A stretch of DNA of 64,000 nt from Polynucleobacter sp. MWH-UH23A (lineage in GTDB: Bacteria > Pseudomonadota > Gammaproteobacteria > Burkholderiales > Burkholderiaceae): positions 1,736,001-1,800,000 of the forward strand of contig NZ_CP099572.1 of the NCBI RefSeq assembly GCF_040409805.1, given 5' to 3'. Every line of letters begins with the position of its first letter. Within the stretch, counting starts at the first letter, position 1. Positions 1-8,648 of this stretch are shown here, in pieces. The notes beneath the pieces are model-generated. The model was given only the letters and a program-made list of their open reading frames with translations. It did not search any database and had not been told where the DNA came from. Made by a program: the position numbers and the translations under genes.

Positions 1-26
1 TGATTGTCTGAGATCTCACAGAAACG

Positions 27-53
27 AGCCCGCAGCAGTTTGCGGGCTTTTTC
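27..53 (+). terminator. Rho-independent terminator of an upstream gene
   Basis: An 8-bp stem (27-34 with 41-48) closes a 6-base loop and runs straight into a T tract (48-52). It points along the plus strand, so it ends a gene lying left of the window and separates it from glnS. Confidence 0.85.
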
Positions 54-87
54 TTTATAGGTCGGGGGTTTTCTCTACAATGTGACT

Positions 88-1860
88 ATGTCCCAAGATA
101 GCAAACCCTCTAAAGCTGGCGCTGGCGCAATCGCCGAACCATCCAACTTCTTACGTCAGATCATTGATCAAGATTTGGCGAGTGGTGCATATTCACAGCG
201 CACTAATTTAGCTGGCGAGCCGATTCCTTCCGTCATCACCCGCTTTCCTCCAGAGCCAAATGGCTATTTACATATTGGCCACGCTAAAAGTATTTGCTTG
301 AACTTTGGTTTAGCAGCTGACTACAACCAGCAAGCAGGTGGTGCACGTTGCAATATGCGTCTAGATGACACCAATCCTGTCAAAGAGGATGTTGAGTACG
401 CCGACAGTATTTTGGATGCGGTGAAGTGGCTAGGCTTTGATTGGGGCAATCATCTTTATCACGCCAGTGATTACTTTGATCGCCTCTATGAGTTTGCAGA
501 AATCCTGATTCAAAATGGCAAAGCGTATGTTGATAGCCAAAGTGCCGATGATATTCACACTAATCGCGGGAACTTCGGCCAAGCAGGAAAAAACAGTCCA
601 TATCGCGACCGTAGCCCAGAAGAAAATCTCACCCTCTTCCGAGAAATGCGCGATGGCAAATACAAAGATGGCGAACATGTTCTGCGCTTGAAGATTGATA
701 TGGCGCACCCCAACATTGTGATGCGCGACCCTGTGGTTTACCGCATCCGCCATACCGATCATCACCGCACTGGCAGCAAATGGTGTATCTACCCTTTATA
801 TGACTTCACCCACTGCATCTCTGATGCGCTAGAAAATGTTTCTCACTCCATTTGCACCTTAGAGTTTGAAAATAATCGCCCACTCTATGACTGGATCGTA
901 AATTCTCTAAAAGAATTAGGCGTATTTAAAGACCCCGTACCGCACCAGTACGAGTTTGCTCGCCTCAATCTCACCTACACCATTACAAGTAAACGCAAGT
1001 TATTGCAACTCGTTGAAGAAAAGCATGTTGATGGCTGGGATGATCCTCGTATGCCAACGATTGTTGGCATACGTCGTCGTGGCTACACGCCGGAGAGTAT
1101 TCGTTTGTTCTGTGAACGTATTGGCGTATCCAAAGCAGATAGTTGGATTGATATGAACACCTTAGATCAAGCGTTGCGCGATGATCTAGAAGTCAGAGCC
1201 CCTCGAGCAACTGCAGTTCTCAAGCCACTGAAGTTGGTAGTAGAAAATTTTGATGCAAATGTTAAAGAGCCATGCTCTGCTCCACGTCATCCTCAACATC
1301 CAGAGTGGGGTAATCGCGAGTTTCATTTCACACGCGAGCTATGGATTGAAGCAGATGATTTCATGAAAGAACCTATTAAAGGCTTCTTCAGACTCTACCC
1401 ACCCATCGGTGATCAGCCTGGTAGTCGAGTGCGCCTGCGTCATGGCTTTGTAGTTGAGTGCACCGGCTATGAGACCGATGACCAGGGCAATGTCATTCAG
1501 GTCAATGTCACGCACTTCCCAGATAGCAAGAGTGGCACACCAGGATCAAATAATTACAAGGTGAAGGGTAATATCCACTGGATTAGCTCTGCAGAAGCCA
1601 TTCCAGCAGAGGTTCGCCTCTACGATCATCTCTTCACAGACCCTCACCCCGATAGCGGTGATAAGAATTTCCTAGATGCCATTAATCCAAACTCTAAAGA
1701 AACTATTACCGCTTATTTAGAGCCCTGCATGAAAGATGTTCAAGCAGAAGATCGCTTTCAGTTTGAGCGTCATGGTTACTTTATTGCTGATAAAGCAGAT
1801 TCCAAACCAGGCAAGCTAGTATTCAACCGTACGGTTGGCCTCAAGGATTCTTGGAAATAG
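88..1860 (+). CDS. glnS: Glutaminyl-tRNA synthetase
   Basis: Charges tRNA-Gln with glutamine in the cytoplasm; class I aminoacyl-tRNA synthetase. The class I ATP site PPEPNGYLHIGH lies at about residues 54-65 and the KMSKS-equivalent loop reads ITSKRK near residue 300. The C-terminal half carries the anticodon-binding beta-barrels expected of GlnS, and the 590-residue length is normal for bacteria. I chose the ATG at 88; a GTG two codons earlier (82) is in frame, and neither has a clear Shine-Dalgarno. The gene stands alone after a terminator. Its 3' end overlaps the convergent SDR gene by 20 bases. Confidence 0.97.
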   Translation: MSQDSKPSKAGAGAIAEPSNFLRQIIDQDLASGAYSQRTNLAGEPIPSVITRFPPEPNGYLHIGHAKSICLNFGLAADYNQQAGGARCNMRLDDTNPVKEDVEYADSILDAVKWLGFDWGNHLYHASDYFDRLYEFAEILIQNGKAYVDSQSADDIHTNRGNFGQAGKNSPYRDRSPEENLTLFREMRDGKYKDGEHVLRLKIDMAHPNIVMRDPVVYRIRHTDHHRTGSKWCIYPLYDFTHCISDALENVSHSICTLEFENNRPLYDWIVNSLKELGVFKDPVPHQYEFARLNLTYTITSKRKLLQLVEEKHVDGWDDPRMPTIVGIRRRGYTPESIRLFCERIGVSKADSWIDMNTLDQALRDDLEVRAPRATAVLKPLKLVVENFDANVKEPCSAPRHPQHPEWGNREFHFTRELWIEADDFMKEPIKGFFRLYPPIGDQPGSRVRLRHGFVVECTGYETDDQGNVIQVNVTHFPDSKSGTPGSNNYKVKGNIHWISSAEAIPAEVRLYDHLFTDPHPDSGDKNFLDAINPNSKETITAYLEPCMKDVQAEDRFQFERHGYFIADKADSKPGKLVFNRTVGLKDSWK

Positions 1861-2737
1861 TCTTTAGAAAATCCGCAACGCTTGGATAACGTAGCGGTCT
1901 TTTTAATTCCGATAAGCGTGTATTCGTCACGCGCCTCGATTCGCGCATAAACGACCACAGCATCGGGCTGACAATTGCTTGTAATTGTTTCGCAGGCATT
2001 CTTCGCACTCTAGCTAAACCAAAAGCATCCGCCACTTCATCAAAATAATCACCCATTTTGGTTTCATTGCCATCACACGCATTGATCACTCTTTGCGGCT
2101 TGCCGTGATAAACGGCTGCGCATACTAGACGCGCCAAATCATCACTATGAATATGATTGGAATAGGCATCTTCCTCTGGCAATAATGCTGGGGTCTGCGA
2201 TTTCAAGCGCTCGATGGGCAAGCGATCGGCAGCATAGATCCCGGGAACACGCAAAATAGTGATGGCTACTCCGTGAGCGGGGCCCCATAGGCGGAGCATT
2301 CGCTCTGCATCCACCCTGCGTTGGGCTCTCTCACTTTGTGGATTAACTGGGGTCACTTCGCATACCTTGGCGCCCCGGTGGTCGCCATAAACGCCAGTAG
2401 TGCTGATATAGATAAGCCGCCTGACGATCGAAGACCCTTGGGCTAAAATTCTGAGCAAGTTACGGGTTCGGTAATCGCGATTTCCTTGATTTTGGGGTGG
2501 GGCTAAATGAATAACGGTTTGAGCTAAGCTCGCCAGCCGCCATAAAGACTCTGGATGATCCAGGTTTCCTAAAATCGGTATCGTGCCAGCCTCTCGTAAT
2601 TCCTGAAAACGATGTTGTGAAGAAGTCAGCGCAAAAACCCGATGGCTATACGAAAGCTGTTTTGCCACCCGAAGCCCTATATCACCACAGCCAATGATCA
2701 GGATTGAAGGTTTACCAAAAGTACGCATAAGTAACAT
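1841..2737 (-). CDS. Atypical SDR / NAD-dependent epimerase-like protein (YeeZ-like)
   Basis: A Rossmann-fold protein of about 298 residues. The N-terminal dinucleotide-binding loop IIGCGDIGLRVAKQL (about residues 14-28) and the segment YISTTGVYGDH (about 109-119) are typical of extended SDR proteins. The catalytic YxxxK expected downstream is not visible: the region reads ERAQRRVDAERML. This fits the atypical YeeZ-like subgroup rather than a true sugar epimerase; the substrate is unknown. It overlaps glnS tail-to-tail and is divergent from the ferredoxin reductase gene, with about 27 bases between their starts. An alternative start is the ATG at 2728. Confidence 0.8.
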   Translation of the reverse strand: MLLMRTFGKPSILIIGCGDIGLRVAKQLSYSHRVFALTSSQHRFQELREAGTIPILGNLDHPESLWRLASLAQTVIHLAPPQNQGNRDYRTRNLLRILAQGSSIVRRLIYISTTGVYGDHRGAKVCEVTPVNPQSERAQRRVDAERMLRLWGPAHGVAITILRVPGIYAADRLPIERLKSQTPALLPEEDAYSNHIHSDDLARLVCAAVYHGKPQRVINACDGNETKMGDYFDEVADAFGLARVRRMPAKQLQAIVSPMLWSFMRESRRVTNTRLSELKRPLRYPSVADFLKTISKNP

Positions 2738-2764
2738 CGTAACGATTTATTGAAAGGAATGAGA

Positions 2765-3805
2765 GTGTCTTACCAAGTCACGCTCAAAACGAGCGGCAAA
2801 CAATTTACTGTTACCCAAGATGAGACCCTCTTGGAGGCCGCATTACGTCAAGGCATTAACTTGCCTTATGGTTGCAAAAACGGCGCCTGTGGATCTTGCA
2901 AAGGAAAAGTGGTCGAAGGCAGGGTGAGTCATGGTCAACATAGCGAAAGCGCCCTTAGCAAGGCGGATGAAACCGCTGGTGGCATCCTATTTTGCTGCTC
3001 ACACCCACAATCAGATTTATTGATTGAAGCGCGCGAAGTTCAAGGTGCTGGAGATATTGCCATCCGCAAAGTACCTTGTAGGGTCAACACCATTAGCAAG
3101 CCAAGTAGTGATGTAGCGATTCTTAAACTGCAACTACCCGCAGCGGAACGCTTTCAGTTCTTAGCGGGTCAATACATCGAGTTTTTATTAAAAGATGGTC
3201 AGCGTCGCGCTTATTCAATTGCCACATCTCCAGACCAGGAAGGACCGCTAGAGCTGCATATTCGTCATCTACCAGGCGGCGTATTCACTGATTTTGTATT
3301 TGGAGCAACTAACCCAGCCCTAAAAGAAAAAGATATCCTGCGCTTTGAAGGACCTTTAGGCAGCTTTTTCTTGAGAGAAGATTCTAAGAAACCGATTATC
3401 TTTTTAGCTGCTGGAACTGGCTTTGCGCCGATCAAATCCATCATCGAACAGATGCAAGCCAAGAAGATTGAAAGACCTGTTTATCTCTACTGGGGCGGAC
3501 GTCGTCCAAGCGATCTCTACTTGAGCGATCTTTGCAAAGCCTGGGAAAAAGACATCCCGAATTTTCAATATATTCCAGTGATCTCGGATGGCCTACCGGA
3601 GGATGCTTGGCAGGGCCGCACTGGATTTGTGCATCAAGCGGTAATGCAAGACCATCCAAGTCTTAAGGGCTTTCAGGTCTACGCTTGTGGAGCTCCTGTG
3701 ATGGTGAACGCCGCCAGAACCGACTTTTCAGCAAAATGCGAGTTGCCTGAAGAAGAGTTTTTTGCCGATTCCTTTACCAGCGCTGCTGATTTAGTCACCG
3801 AGTAG
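2765..3805 (+). CDS. 2Fe-2S ferredoxin/FAD/NAD(P)H reductase, AscD (CDP-6-deoxy-glucoseen reductase)-like
   Basis: A single-chain electron-transfer flavoprotein. The N-terminal plant-type ferredoxin domain has cluster cysteines in YGCKNGACGSCK (C37, C42, C45) plus one in ILFCCSHP (about 75). Then come the FAD-binding RAYSIATSP (near 143) and the NAD-binding AAGTGFAPIKS (near 215). Start: the GTG at 2765 has AAAGGA six bases upstream; the in-frame ATG 2759 and TTG 2750 sit on top of that site, so I prefer GTG. Databases commonly name this family after AscD of dideoxysugar synthesis, but no sugar genes are nearby. The true partner oxygenase or dehydratase is unknown. Confidence 0.85.
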   Translation: MSYQVTLKTSGKQFTVTQDETLLEAALRQGINLPYGCKNGACGSCKGKVVEGRVSHGQHSESALSKADETAGGILFCCSHPQSDLLIEAREVQGAGDIAIRKVPCRVNTISKPSSDVAILKLQLPAAERFQFLAGQYIEFLLKDGQRRAYSIATSPDQEGPLELHIRHLPGGVFTDFVFGATNPALKEKDILRFEGPLGSFFLREDSKKPIIFLAAGTGFAPIKSIIEQMQAKKIERPVYLYWGGRRPSDLYLSDLCKAWEKDIPNFQYIPVISDGLPEDAWQGRTGFVHQAVMQDHPSLKGFQVYACGAPVMVNAARTDFSAKCELPEEEFFADSFTSAADLVTE

Positions 3806-3871
3806 TCTTAATAAAGTTAGATAATAGAGTACTAATCAGCTTTTGCAATCCAATCTCCTACCTCAATTAGC

Positions 3872-5062
3872 ATGAACTCACCTGCCCCTATCGACACCCA
3901 TTCCGTGATGTTTATCACCCAACGTCCAGATGTGATCATGGTTGAAGGGAATGGCTCTTGGTTAACCGATAACAATGGCAAGCGCTATTTGGATTTCTTG
4001 CAAGGCTGGGCAGTGAACTGTCTAGGTCACGGTAACCCAGGAATGATTGCGGCGCTCAATGCACAAGCAAAGAAACTCATCAATCCAAGCCCCGCGTTTT
4101 ACAACGAGCCAATGATTGGCTTATCCAATTTGCTAACAGCCAATAGTTGCTTTAATAAAGTCTTTTTTGCAAACAGCGGCGCAGAAGCGAATGAAGGCGC
4201 AATTAAGTTGGCTCGCAAATGGGGTCAGCTCAATAAAAATGGCGCCTTTGAAATCATCACTTTTGATCACAGCTTTCATGGACGCACTTTGGCGACCATG
4301 AGTGCTTCAGGCAAACCAGGTTGGGACACCATGTTTGCCCCCCAAGTAGCAGGCTTTCCGAAGGCAGATCTCAATGATTTAGATTCTGTCAAAAAGCTTG
4401 TAACAGATAAAACAGTTGCAGTAATGCTAGAGCCCGTTCAAGGCGAAGGCGGCGTGATTCCAGCCTCCAAAGAATTTATGCAGGCTTTGCGTAAATTCAC
4501 TAAAGAGAACAATCTTCTGTTGATTGTGGATGAAGTGCAAGCAGGTTGTGGTCGTACGGGCACTTTATTCGCCTATCAACAATTTGGCATCGAACCCGAC
4601 ATCATGACTTTGGGCAAAGGTATTGGTGGAGGTGTTCCCCTTGCGGCACTCATGGCAACTGATGCAGTAGCCTGCTTTGTGCCAGGCGATCAAGGCGGCA
4701 CCTATAACGGCAACCCGCTCATGACTGCAGTTGGTATTAGCGTGATTGAACAATTATTAGCCCCAGGATTTTTGGATAGCGTTAAAGCAAAAGGCGAACT
4801 ATTAAAGTCTGAACTCCTCAAGCTCTCAGCAGAGTTCGGCTTAGAAGGCGAACGCGGCGAGGGATTGCTGCGTGCGTTAATGCTTGGCAAGGATATTGGC
4901 TCAAAATTAGTCGAGTTAGCTCGTGATCGCAGCCCTGAAGGCTTGTTGATTAACTCACCAAGACCAAACTTGTTACGTTTTATGCCAGCTCTCAACGTCA
5001 GTAATGATGAGATCTTGCAAATGTGCAATATCTTGCGTGAGCTTCTTAAAGAAGCTACTTAG
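3872..5062 (+). CDS. argD: Acetylornithine aminotransferase (class III PLP transaminase)
   Basis: Transfers an amino group from glutamate to N-acetylglutamate semialdehyde in arginine biosynthesis, and may also serve the succinyl-diaminopimelate step of lysine synthesis. Class III hallmarks are visible: the phosphate-binding [18 protein letters not shown] (about 99-116), [25 protein letters not shown], and the PLP lysine in TLGKGIGGG (about residue 248). At 396 residues it has the normal ArgD length. It is monocistronic; argF and argG lie 23 kb away, so the pathway is scattered. Other class III enzymes (ornithine or 4-aminobutyrate transaminases) are less likely given length and motif spacing. 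Confidence 0.88.
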   Translation: MNSPAPIDTHSVMFITQRPDVIMVEGNGSWLTDNNGKRYLDFLQGWAVNCLGHGNPGMIAALNAQAKKLINPSPAFYNEPMIGLSNLLTANSCFNKVFFANSGAEANEGAIKLARKWGQLNKNGAFEIITFDHSFHGRTLATMSASGKPGWDTMFAPQVAGFPKADLNDLDSVKKLVTDKTVAVMLEPVQGEGGVIPASKEFMQALRKFTKENNLLLIVDEVQAGCGRTGTLFAYQQFGIEPDIMTLGKGIGGGVPLAALMATDAVACFVPGDQGGTYNGNPLMTAVGISVIEQLLAPGFLDSVKAKGELLKSELLKLSAEFGLEGERGEGLLRALMLGKDIGSKLVELARDRSPEGLLINSPRPNLLRFMPALNVSNDEILQMCNILRELLKEAT

Positions 5063-5092
5063 CAGCCTCTTAGCAGTTGCTTATTCACCCAC

Positions 5093-5806
5093 TTACTCAC
5101 CTAAATAGGCAGTGCGCACCCTTGGGTCTTGAAGTAATTCCGATCCGAGGCCAGTGAGGGTAATCAGCCCACTTTCCATCACATAAGCCCGATCCGCCAT
5201 TTGCAAGGCAAGACGTGCATTTTGTTCTACCAACAAGATAGTCATACCGCTGTTGGAAAGATTGCGAACCACATCAAAGATCGTTTCAACCATGATGGGA
5301 GATAGACCCATTGATGGCTCATCGAGCAACAATAATTTAGGTTCAGCCATCATTGCTCTACCCATTGCTACCATTTGTTGCTCACCGCCAGAAAGAGTTC
5401 CCGCTAATTGAGGGAGTCTTTCTTTCAATCTTGGGAAATACTGAAAGACCTCTTCAAGTTTTCGCTCAATTACTTTAGTATCGCTCTTCAAAAAGGCGCC
5501 CATCTGCAAATTTTCCAGAATGGTCATGCGCTTGAATACCCCGCGCCCCTCTGGCACCAAACCAAGACCCAGTTGAGCTAATTCATAAGCGGGCCGACCA
5601 TTAGTTTGCTGGTTAGCAAATTGAATAACGCCTGCCGCTGGCGTTAATAAACCAGCGATGGCCTTGAGGGTAGAACTCTTGCCAGCGCCATTGGCACCAA
5701 TTAAAGCAACTAGTTCACCTTGATTCACATGCAAATCAATACCCTTAACTGCATTGATGCCGCCATAGGCTACCCTCAAATCTTCGACTCTGAGCAGCGC
5801 ACTCAT
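5093..5806 (-). CDS. livF: Branched-chain amino acid ABC transporter ATPase LivF
   Basis: Second cytoplasmic ATPase of a HAAT-type importer. Walker A GANGAGKSS is near residues 37-45, the signature is LSGGEQQMVAMGRAMM, Walker B is LLLLDEPSMGLSP, and the switch histidine is replaced by a glutamine-type loop (LLVEQNARLAL), as is usual in LivF. Length 237 is typical. Its start codon shares a base with the stop of livG, so the two are translationally coupled. It is the last gene of the livK-H-M-G-F run. Confidence 0.96.
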   Translation of the reverse strand: MSALLRVEDLRVAYGGINAVKGIDLHVNQGELVALIGANGAGKSSTLKAIAGLLTPAAGVIQFANQQTNGRPAYELAQLGLGLVPEGRGVFKRMTILENLQMGAFLKSDTKVIERKLEEVFQYFPRLKERLPQLAGTLSGGEQQMVAMGRAMMAEPKLLLLDEPSMGLSPIMVETIFDVVRNLSNSGMTILLVEQNARLALQMADRAYVMESGLITLTGLGSELLQDPRVRTAYLGE

Positions 5807-6579
5807 TACACAGCCCCCTGACCTAGATAGGCCTTAATGACTTCGGGATGTTCGCGCACATCGCTAGGTTTTCCTGAGGCAATGACCTTGCCGTAATCGA
5901 GCACTGTTAGATAGTCACAAATACCCATTACTAAGCTCACATCATGCTCAATCAGTAGAATCGTTTTTCCATCAGCGCGGATACGTAATAGCAACTCACG
6001 TAGTTCTAACTTTTCAGTGGCATTCATGCCAGCGGCTGGCTCATCTAATGCCAATAACTTTGGCTCAGTTGCTAATGCTCGAGCAATCTCCAAACGTCGT
6101 TGATGTCCATAAGATAGATTACGCGCTTGCATATCCGCATAGTCACTCAAACCAACATACGCAAGCAATTGAAGAGATTTCTCCCGAATCTGCTGCTCCT
6201 CGCGCCGAGTTGAAGAAAAACGAAAAATAGCGCCTAGTAGTCCTGCTTTAGATCGACAATGGCAACCCACCATCACATTCTCCAAAACAGTCATCTCACC
6301 AAATAAACGAATATTCTGAAAGGTTCTTGCCAATCCAGATTTTGTAACCTGTGATACCGACTCTGGGAAGTATGAGTTGCCATTAAATAAGAAAATTCCA
6401 GAATCGGCAGGATAAAGGCCGGTAATGACGTTAAAGAAAGTGGTTTTACCTGCGCCGTTGGGACCAATCAGACCGACAATTGCGCCGTGTGGGACCTGCA
6501 AGCCAACAGAATCCAGTGCCTGCACGCCACCAAAACGCTTGGATACGTCAGCAACATCCAATAACAAATGGGTGGCCAT
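5806..6579 (-). CDS. livG: Branched-chain amino acid ABC transporter ATPase LivG
   Basis: First cytoplasmic ATPase of the importer. Walker A is GPNGAGKTTFFN (about residues 37-48), the signature region LSYGHQRRLEIARAL, Walker B LLALDEPAAGMN, and the H-loop LLIEHDVSLVM. The AAGMN after Walker B and the C-terminal EVIKAYLGQG tail are LivG hallmarks. Its ATG abuts and overlaps the livM stop by one base, and its own stop overlaps livF by one base. Confidence 0.96.
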   Translation of the reverse strand: MATHLLLDVADVSKRFGGVQALDSVGLQVPHGAIVGLIGPNGAGKTTFFNVITGLYPADSGIFLFNGNSYFPESVSQVTKSGLARTFQNIRLFGEMTVLENVMVGCHCRSKAGLLGAIFRFSSTRREEQQIREKSLQLLAYVGLSDYADMQARNLSYGHQRRLEIARALATEPKLLALDEPAAGMNATEKLELRELLLRIRADGKTILLIEHDVSLVMGICDYLTVLDYGKVIASGKPSDVREHPEVIKAYLGQGAV

Positions 6580-7685
6580 TATTGATCACCCCGCTTCTGC
6601 CAGATGCCACCGGGACGATAGAGCATGATCAAAATTAAAGCCAGGCCGTAGATCAGTTGCCGAATCACTTCCACATCAACGATTACATGACCAAATAACA
6701 TTTTCTGTACAGGCTCAGCAACCACACGCAACACCTCGGGAAATACTGCCAAGACAATCGCGCCCAAGATGACCCCAGGGATGTAGCCAATTCCTCCAAG
6801 GACAACCATTGCTAAAACCACAATCGACTCCCACAAGGTAAATGATTCTGGAGAAACGAAACCCTGAAAAGCGGAAAAGAGCACGCCTGCTACACCAGCG
6901 AAAGAAGCGCCAATCGCAAAGGCTAGTAATTTCATATTGCGGGTATTAATGCCCATCGCTTTAGCAGCGATCTCATCTTCTCGAATAGCAACCCATGCAC
7001 GTCCAATTCGAGAATTTTGCAAATGTAAACAAACGATTGTCACTAGAACTGCCAGAATTAGAAAAAGATAAAACACTAAATACAAACCTGGAACCTGAAT
7101 CAACCCTAAATCTAATGGCTTGGTAAACGTGATGCCAAATACCTGCAAGGGATCAATTGCTGTAATCCCTTTTGGACCATTGGTCAGATTCAAAGGGCGA
7201 TCTAAGTTATTCATAAAAATACGAATGATTTCACCGAAACCCAAAGTCACAATCGCCAAATAATCACCACGCAATTGCAATGTAGGCAAACCCAGCACAA
7301 TCCCAAAGAGAGCAGCCAAAACAATTGAAAATATCGCCACCATCCAAGGTGAAAAATGCAGTCCCTGCGGGAATGCCGAGGCAATTACTTCAAAATGATT
7401 TGGCAAGTGTGGAGAGGCGAGCAATGCATAGCTATAAGCGCCAAGTGCATAAAAAGCGATGTAACCTAAATCTAATAGGCCAGCGAATCCAACAACAACA
7501 TTCAGACCCAAGGCCAGCACGATATATAACAATGCAAAGTCGAGAACTCTAACCCAATAGTTACCGCCACCAGCACCTACGATCCATGGCAATAAAACGA
7601 GCGCAATTACACCCAAACCAAGATAAGTATTACGACTGAGATGATTTTGGATAAGCTTCTTAAGCACGATCAGAAACTTTCTCAC
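6579..7685 (-). CDS. livM: Branched-chain amino acid ABC transporter permease LivM
   Basis: Inner-membrane permease with about ten hydrophobic segments. It carries the family pattern GLNVVVGFAGLLDLGYIAFYALGAY cut by a short polar turn and the ATPase-contact loop GRAWVAIREDEIAAKAMGIN. The longest reading begins at a GTG (7685) overlapping livH by 26 bases. A second GTG at 7667 has GAGAAAG nine bases upstream and gives only an 8-base overlap, so it is a plausible true start. Both retain the whole membrane domain. Partner of LivH in the heterodimeric channel. Confidence 0.95.
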   Translation of the reverse strand: MRKFLIVLKKLIQNHLSRNTYLGLGVIALVLLPWIVGAGGGNYWVRVLDFALLYIVLALGLNVVVGFAGLLDLGYIAFYALGAYSYALLASPHLPNHFEVIASAFPQGLHFSPWMVAIFSIVLAALFGIVLGLPTLQLRGDYLAIVTLGFGEIIRIFMNNLDRPLNLTNGPKGITAIDPLQVFGITFTKPLDLGLIQVPGLYLVFYLFLILAVLVTIVCLHLQNSRIGRAWVAIREDEIAAKAMGINTRNMKLLAFAIGASFAGVAGVLFSAFQGFVSPESFTLWESIVVLAMVVLGGIGYIPGVILGAIVLAVFPEVLRVVAEPVQKMLFGHVIVDVEVIRQLIYGLALILIMLYRPGGIWQKRGDQ

Positions 7686-8595
7686 CCAATAAACCAGTGG
7701 GTCGAAGTACCAACACCAAAATCAATACTAAGAAGGCAAAAATATCTTGGTAATTTGAACCAAAGACTCCACCGGTGAGTTCACCGATATATCCAGCACC
7801 TAGCGATTCAATTAAACCCAATAAGAGACCGCCTAACATGGCGCCCTGCAGATTGCCGATACCACCCAAAACAGCGGCGGTAAACGCCTTAAGGCCGGGA
7901 ATGAATCCCATATAAAAATGTACGTTGCCATAATTACTTGCGATCATGACGCCAGCCAATCCCGCAAGCGCGCCACCTAACATGAAGGTGATCGAAATTA
8001 CGCGATTAGGATTAACGCCCATCAAGGAGGCAATTTGAGTTTGCTCAGCGGTTGCACGCATTGCTCTTCCTAGTTTAGTTTTCTCAACCAAGAACAATAA
8101 TCCACACATCACTGCCAATGCCACCAGAATGATGACAATCTCTTTTCCTGTGATTGTTGCGCCTGTAGAACCTAATTCAATCGGAGTAGATGGAAGTAAT
8201 TGTGGATAGGTCATCGGATTTCGAGACCAAATCAACATAGCAACTGTTTGCAAGAGTATTGACATACCGATTGCAGAGATCAGTGGTGCTAAACGAGGAG
8301 CATTACGCAGGGGGCGATAAGCGATCCGCTCAATCCAATAGCTCAAGCCAGCACAAGCTGCCATCGTGACTGGCAAAACAATTAATAGGGTTAGCCACCC
8401 TGGTAACCCACTAGTTAATCCCAAAATCAATCGCAGCAATGATAAAGACATCATAGCGCCAATCATTAGCACTTCGCCGTGCGCGAAATTAATAATCCCC
8501 AGCACACCATACACCATGGTGTAGCCTAAAGCGATCAAGGCATAGATACTGCCAAGCACTAAGCCATTGATGATTTGCTGAAGAAAAATATCCAT
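7660..8595 (-). CDS. livH: Branched-chain amino acid ABC transporter permease LivH
   Basis: Inner-membrane permease of 311 residues with about eight hydrophobic helices. The N-terminal QQIINGLVLGSIYALIALGY and the segment YGVLGIINFAHGEV are the LivH signature. The cytoplasmic ATPase-contact loop is GRAMRATAEQTQIASLMGVN. It follows the binding-protein gene after a 53-base gap containing a strong hairpin, and overlaps livM at its 3' end. Confidence 0.96.
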   Translation of the reverse strand: MDIFLQQIINGLVLGSIYALIALGYTMVYGVLGIINFAHGEVLMIGAMMSLSLLRLILGLTSGLPGWLTLLIVLPVTMAACAGLSYWIERIAYRPLRNAPRLAPLISAIGMSILLQTVAMLIWSRNPMTYPQLLPSTPIELGSTGATITGKEIVIILVALAVMCGLLFLVEKTKLGRAMRATAEQTQIASLMGVNPNRVISITFMLGGALAGLAGVMIASNYGNVHFYMGFIPGLKAFTAAVLGGIGNLQGAMLGGLLLGLIESLGAGYIGELTGGVFGSNYQDIFAFLVLILVLVLRPTGLLGEKVSDRA

Positions 8596-8609
8596 TACTA
8601 AACTTTAAT

Positions 8610-8639
8610 AAAAAGAGCGCCGAATACTCGGCGCTCTTT
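8610..8639 (-). terminator. Intercistronic hairpin/attenuator between livK and livH
   Basis: A perfect 12-bp stem (8612-8623 with 8628-8639) with a 4-base loop is followed on the minus strand by five T (8614-8610). It lies between the binding-protein gene and the permease/ATPase genes. Known for many ABC operons: such a site lets most transcripts stop after the binding protein, giving it excess over the membrane complex. That role here is inference. Confidence 0.8.
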
Positions 8640-8648
8640 CAAGACTTA

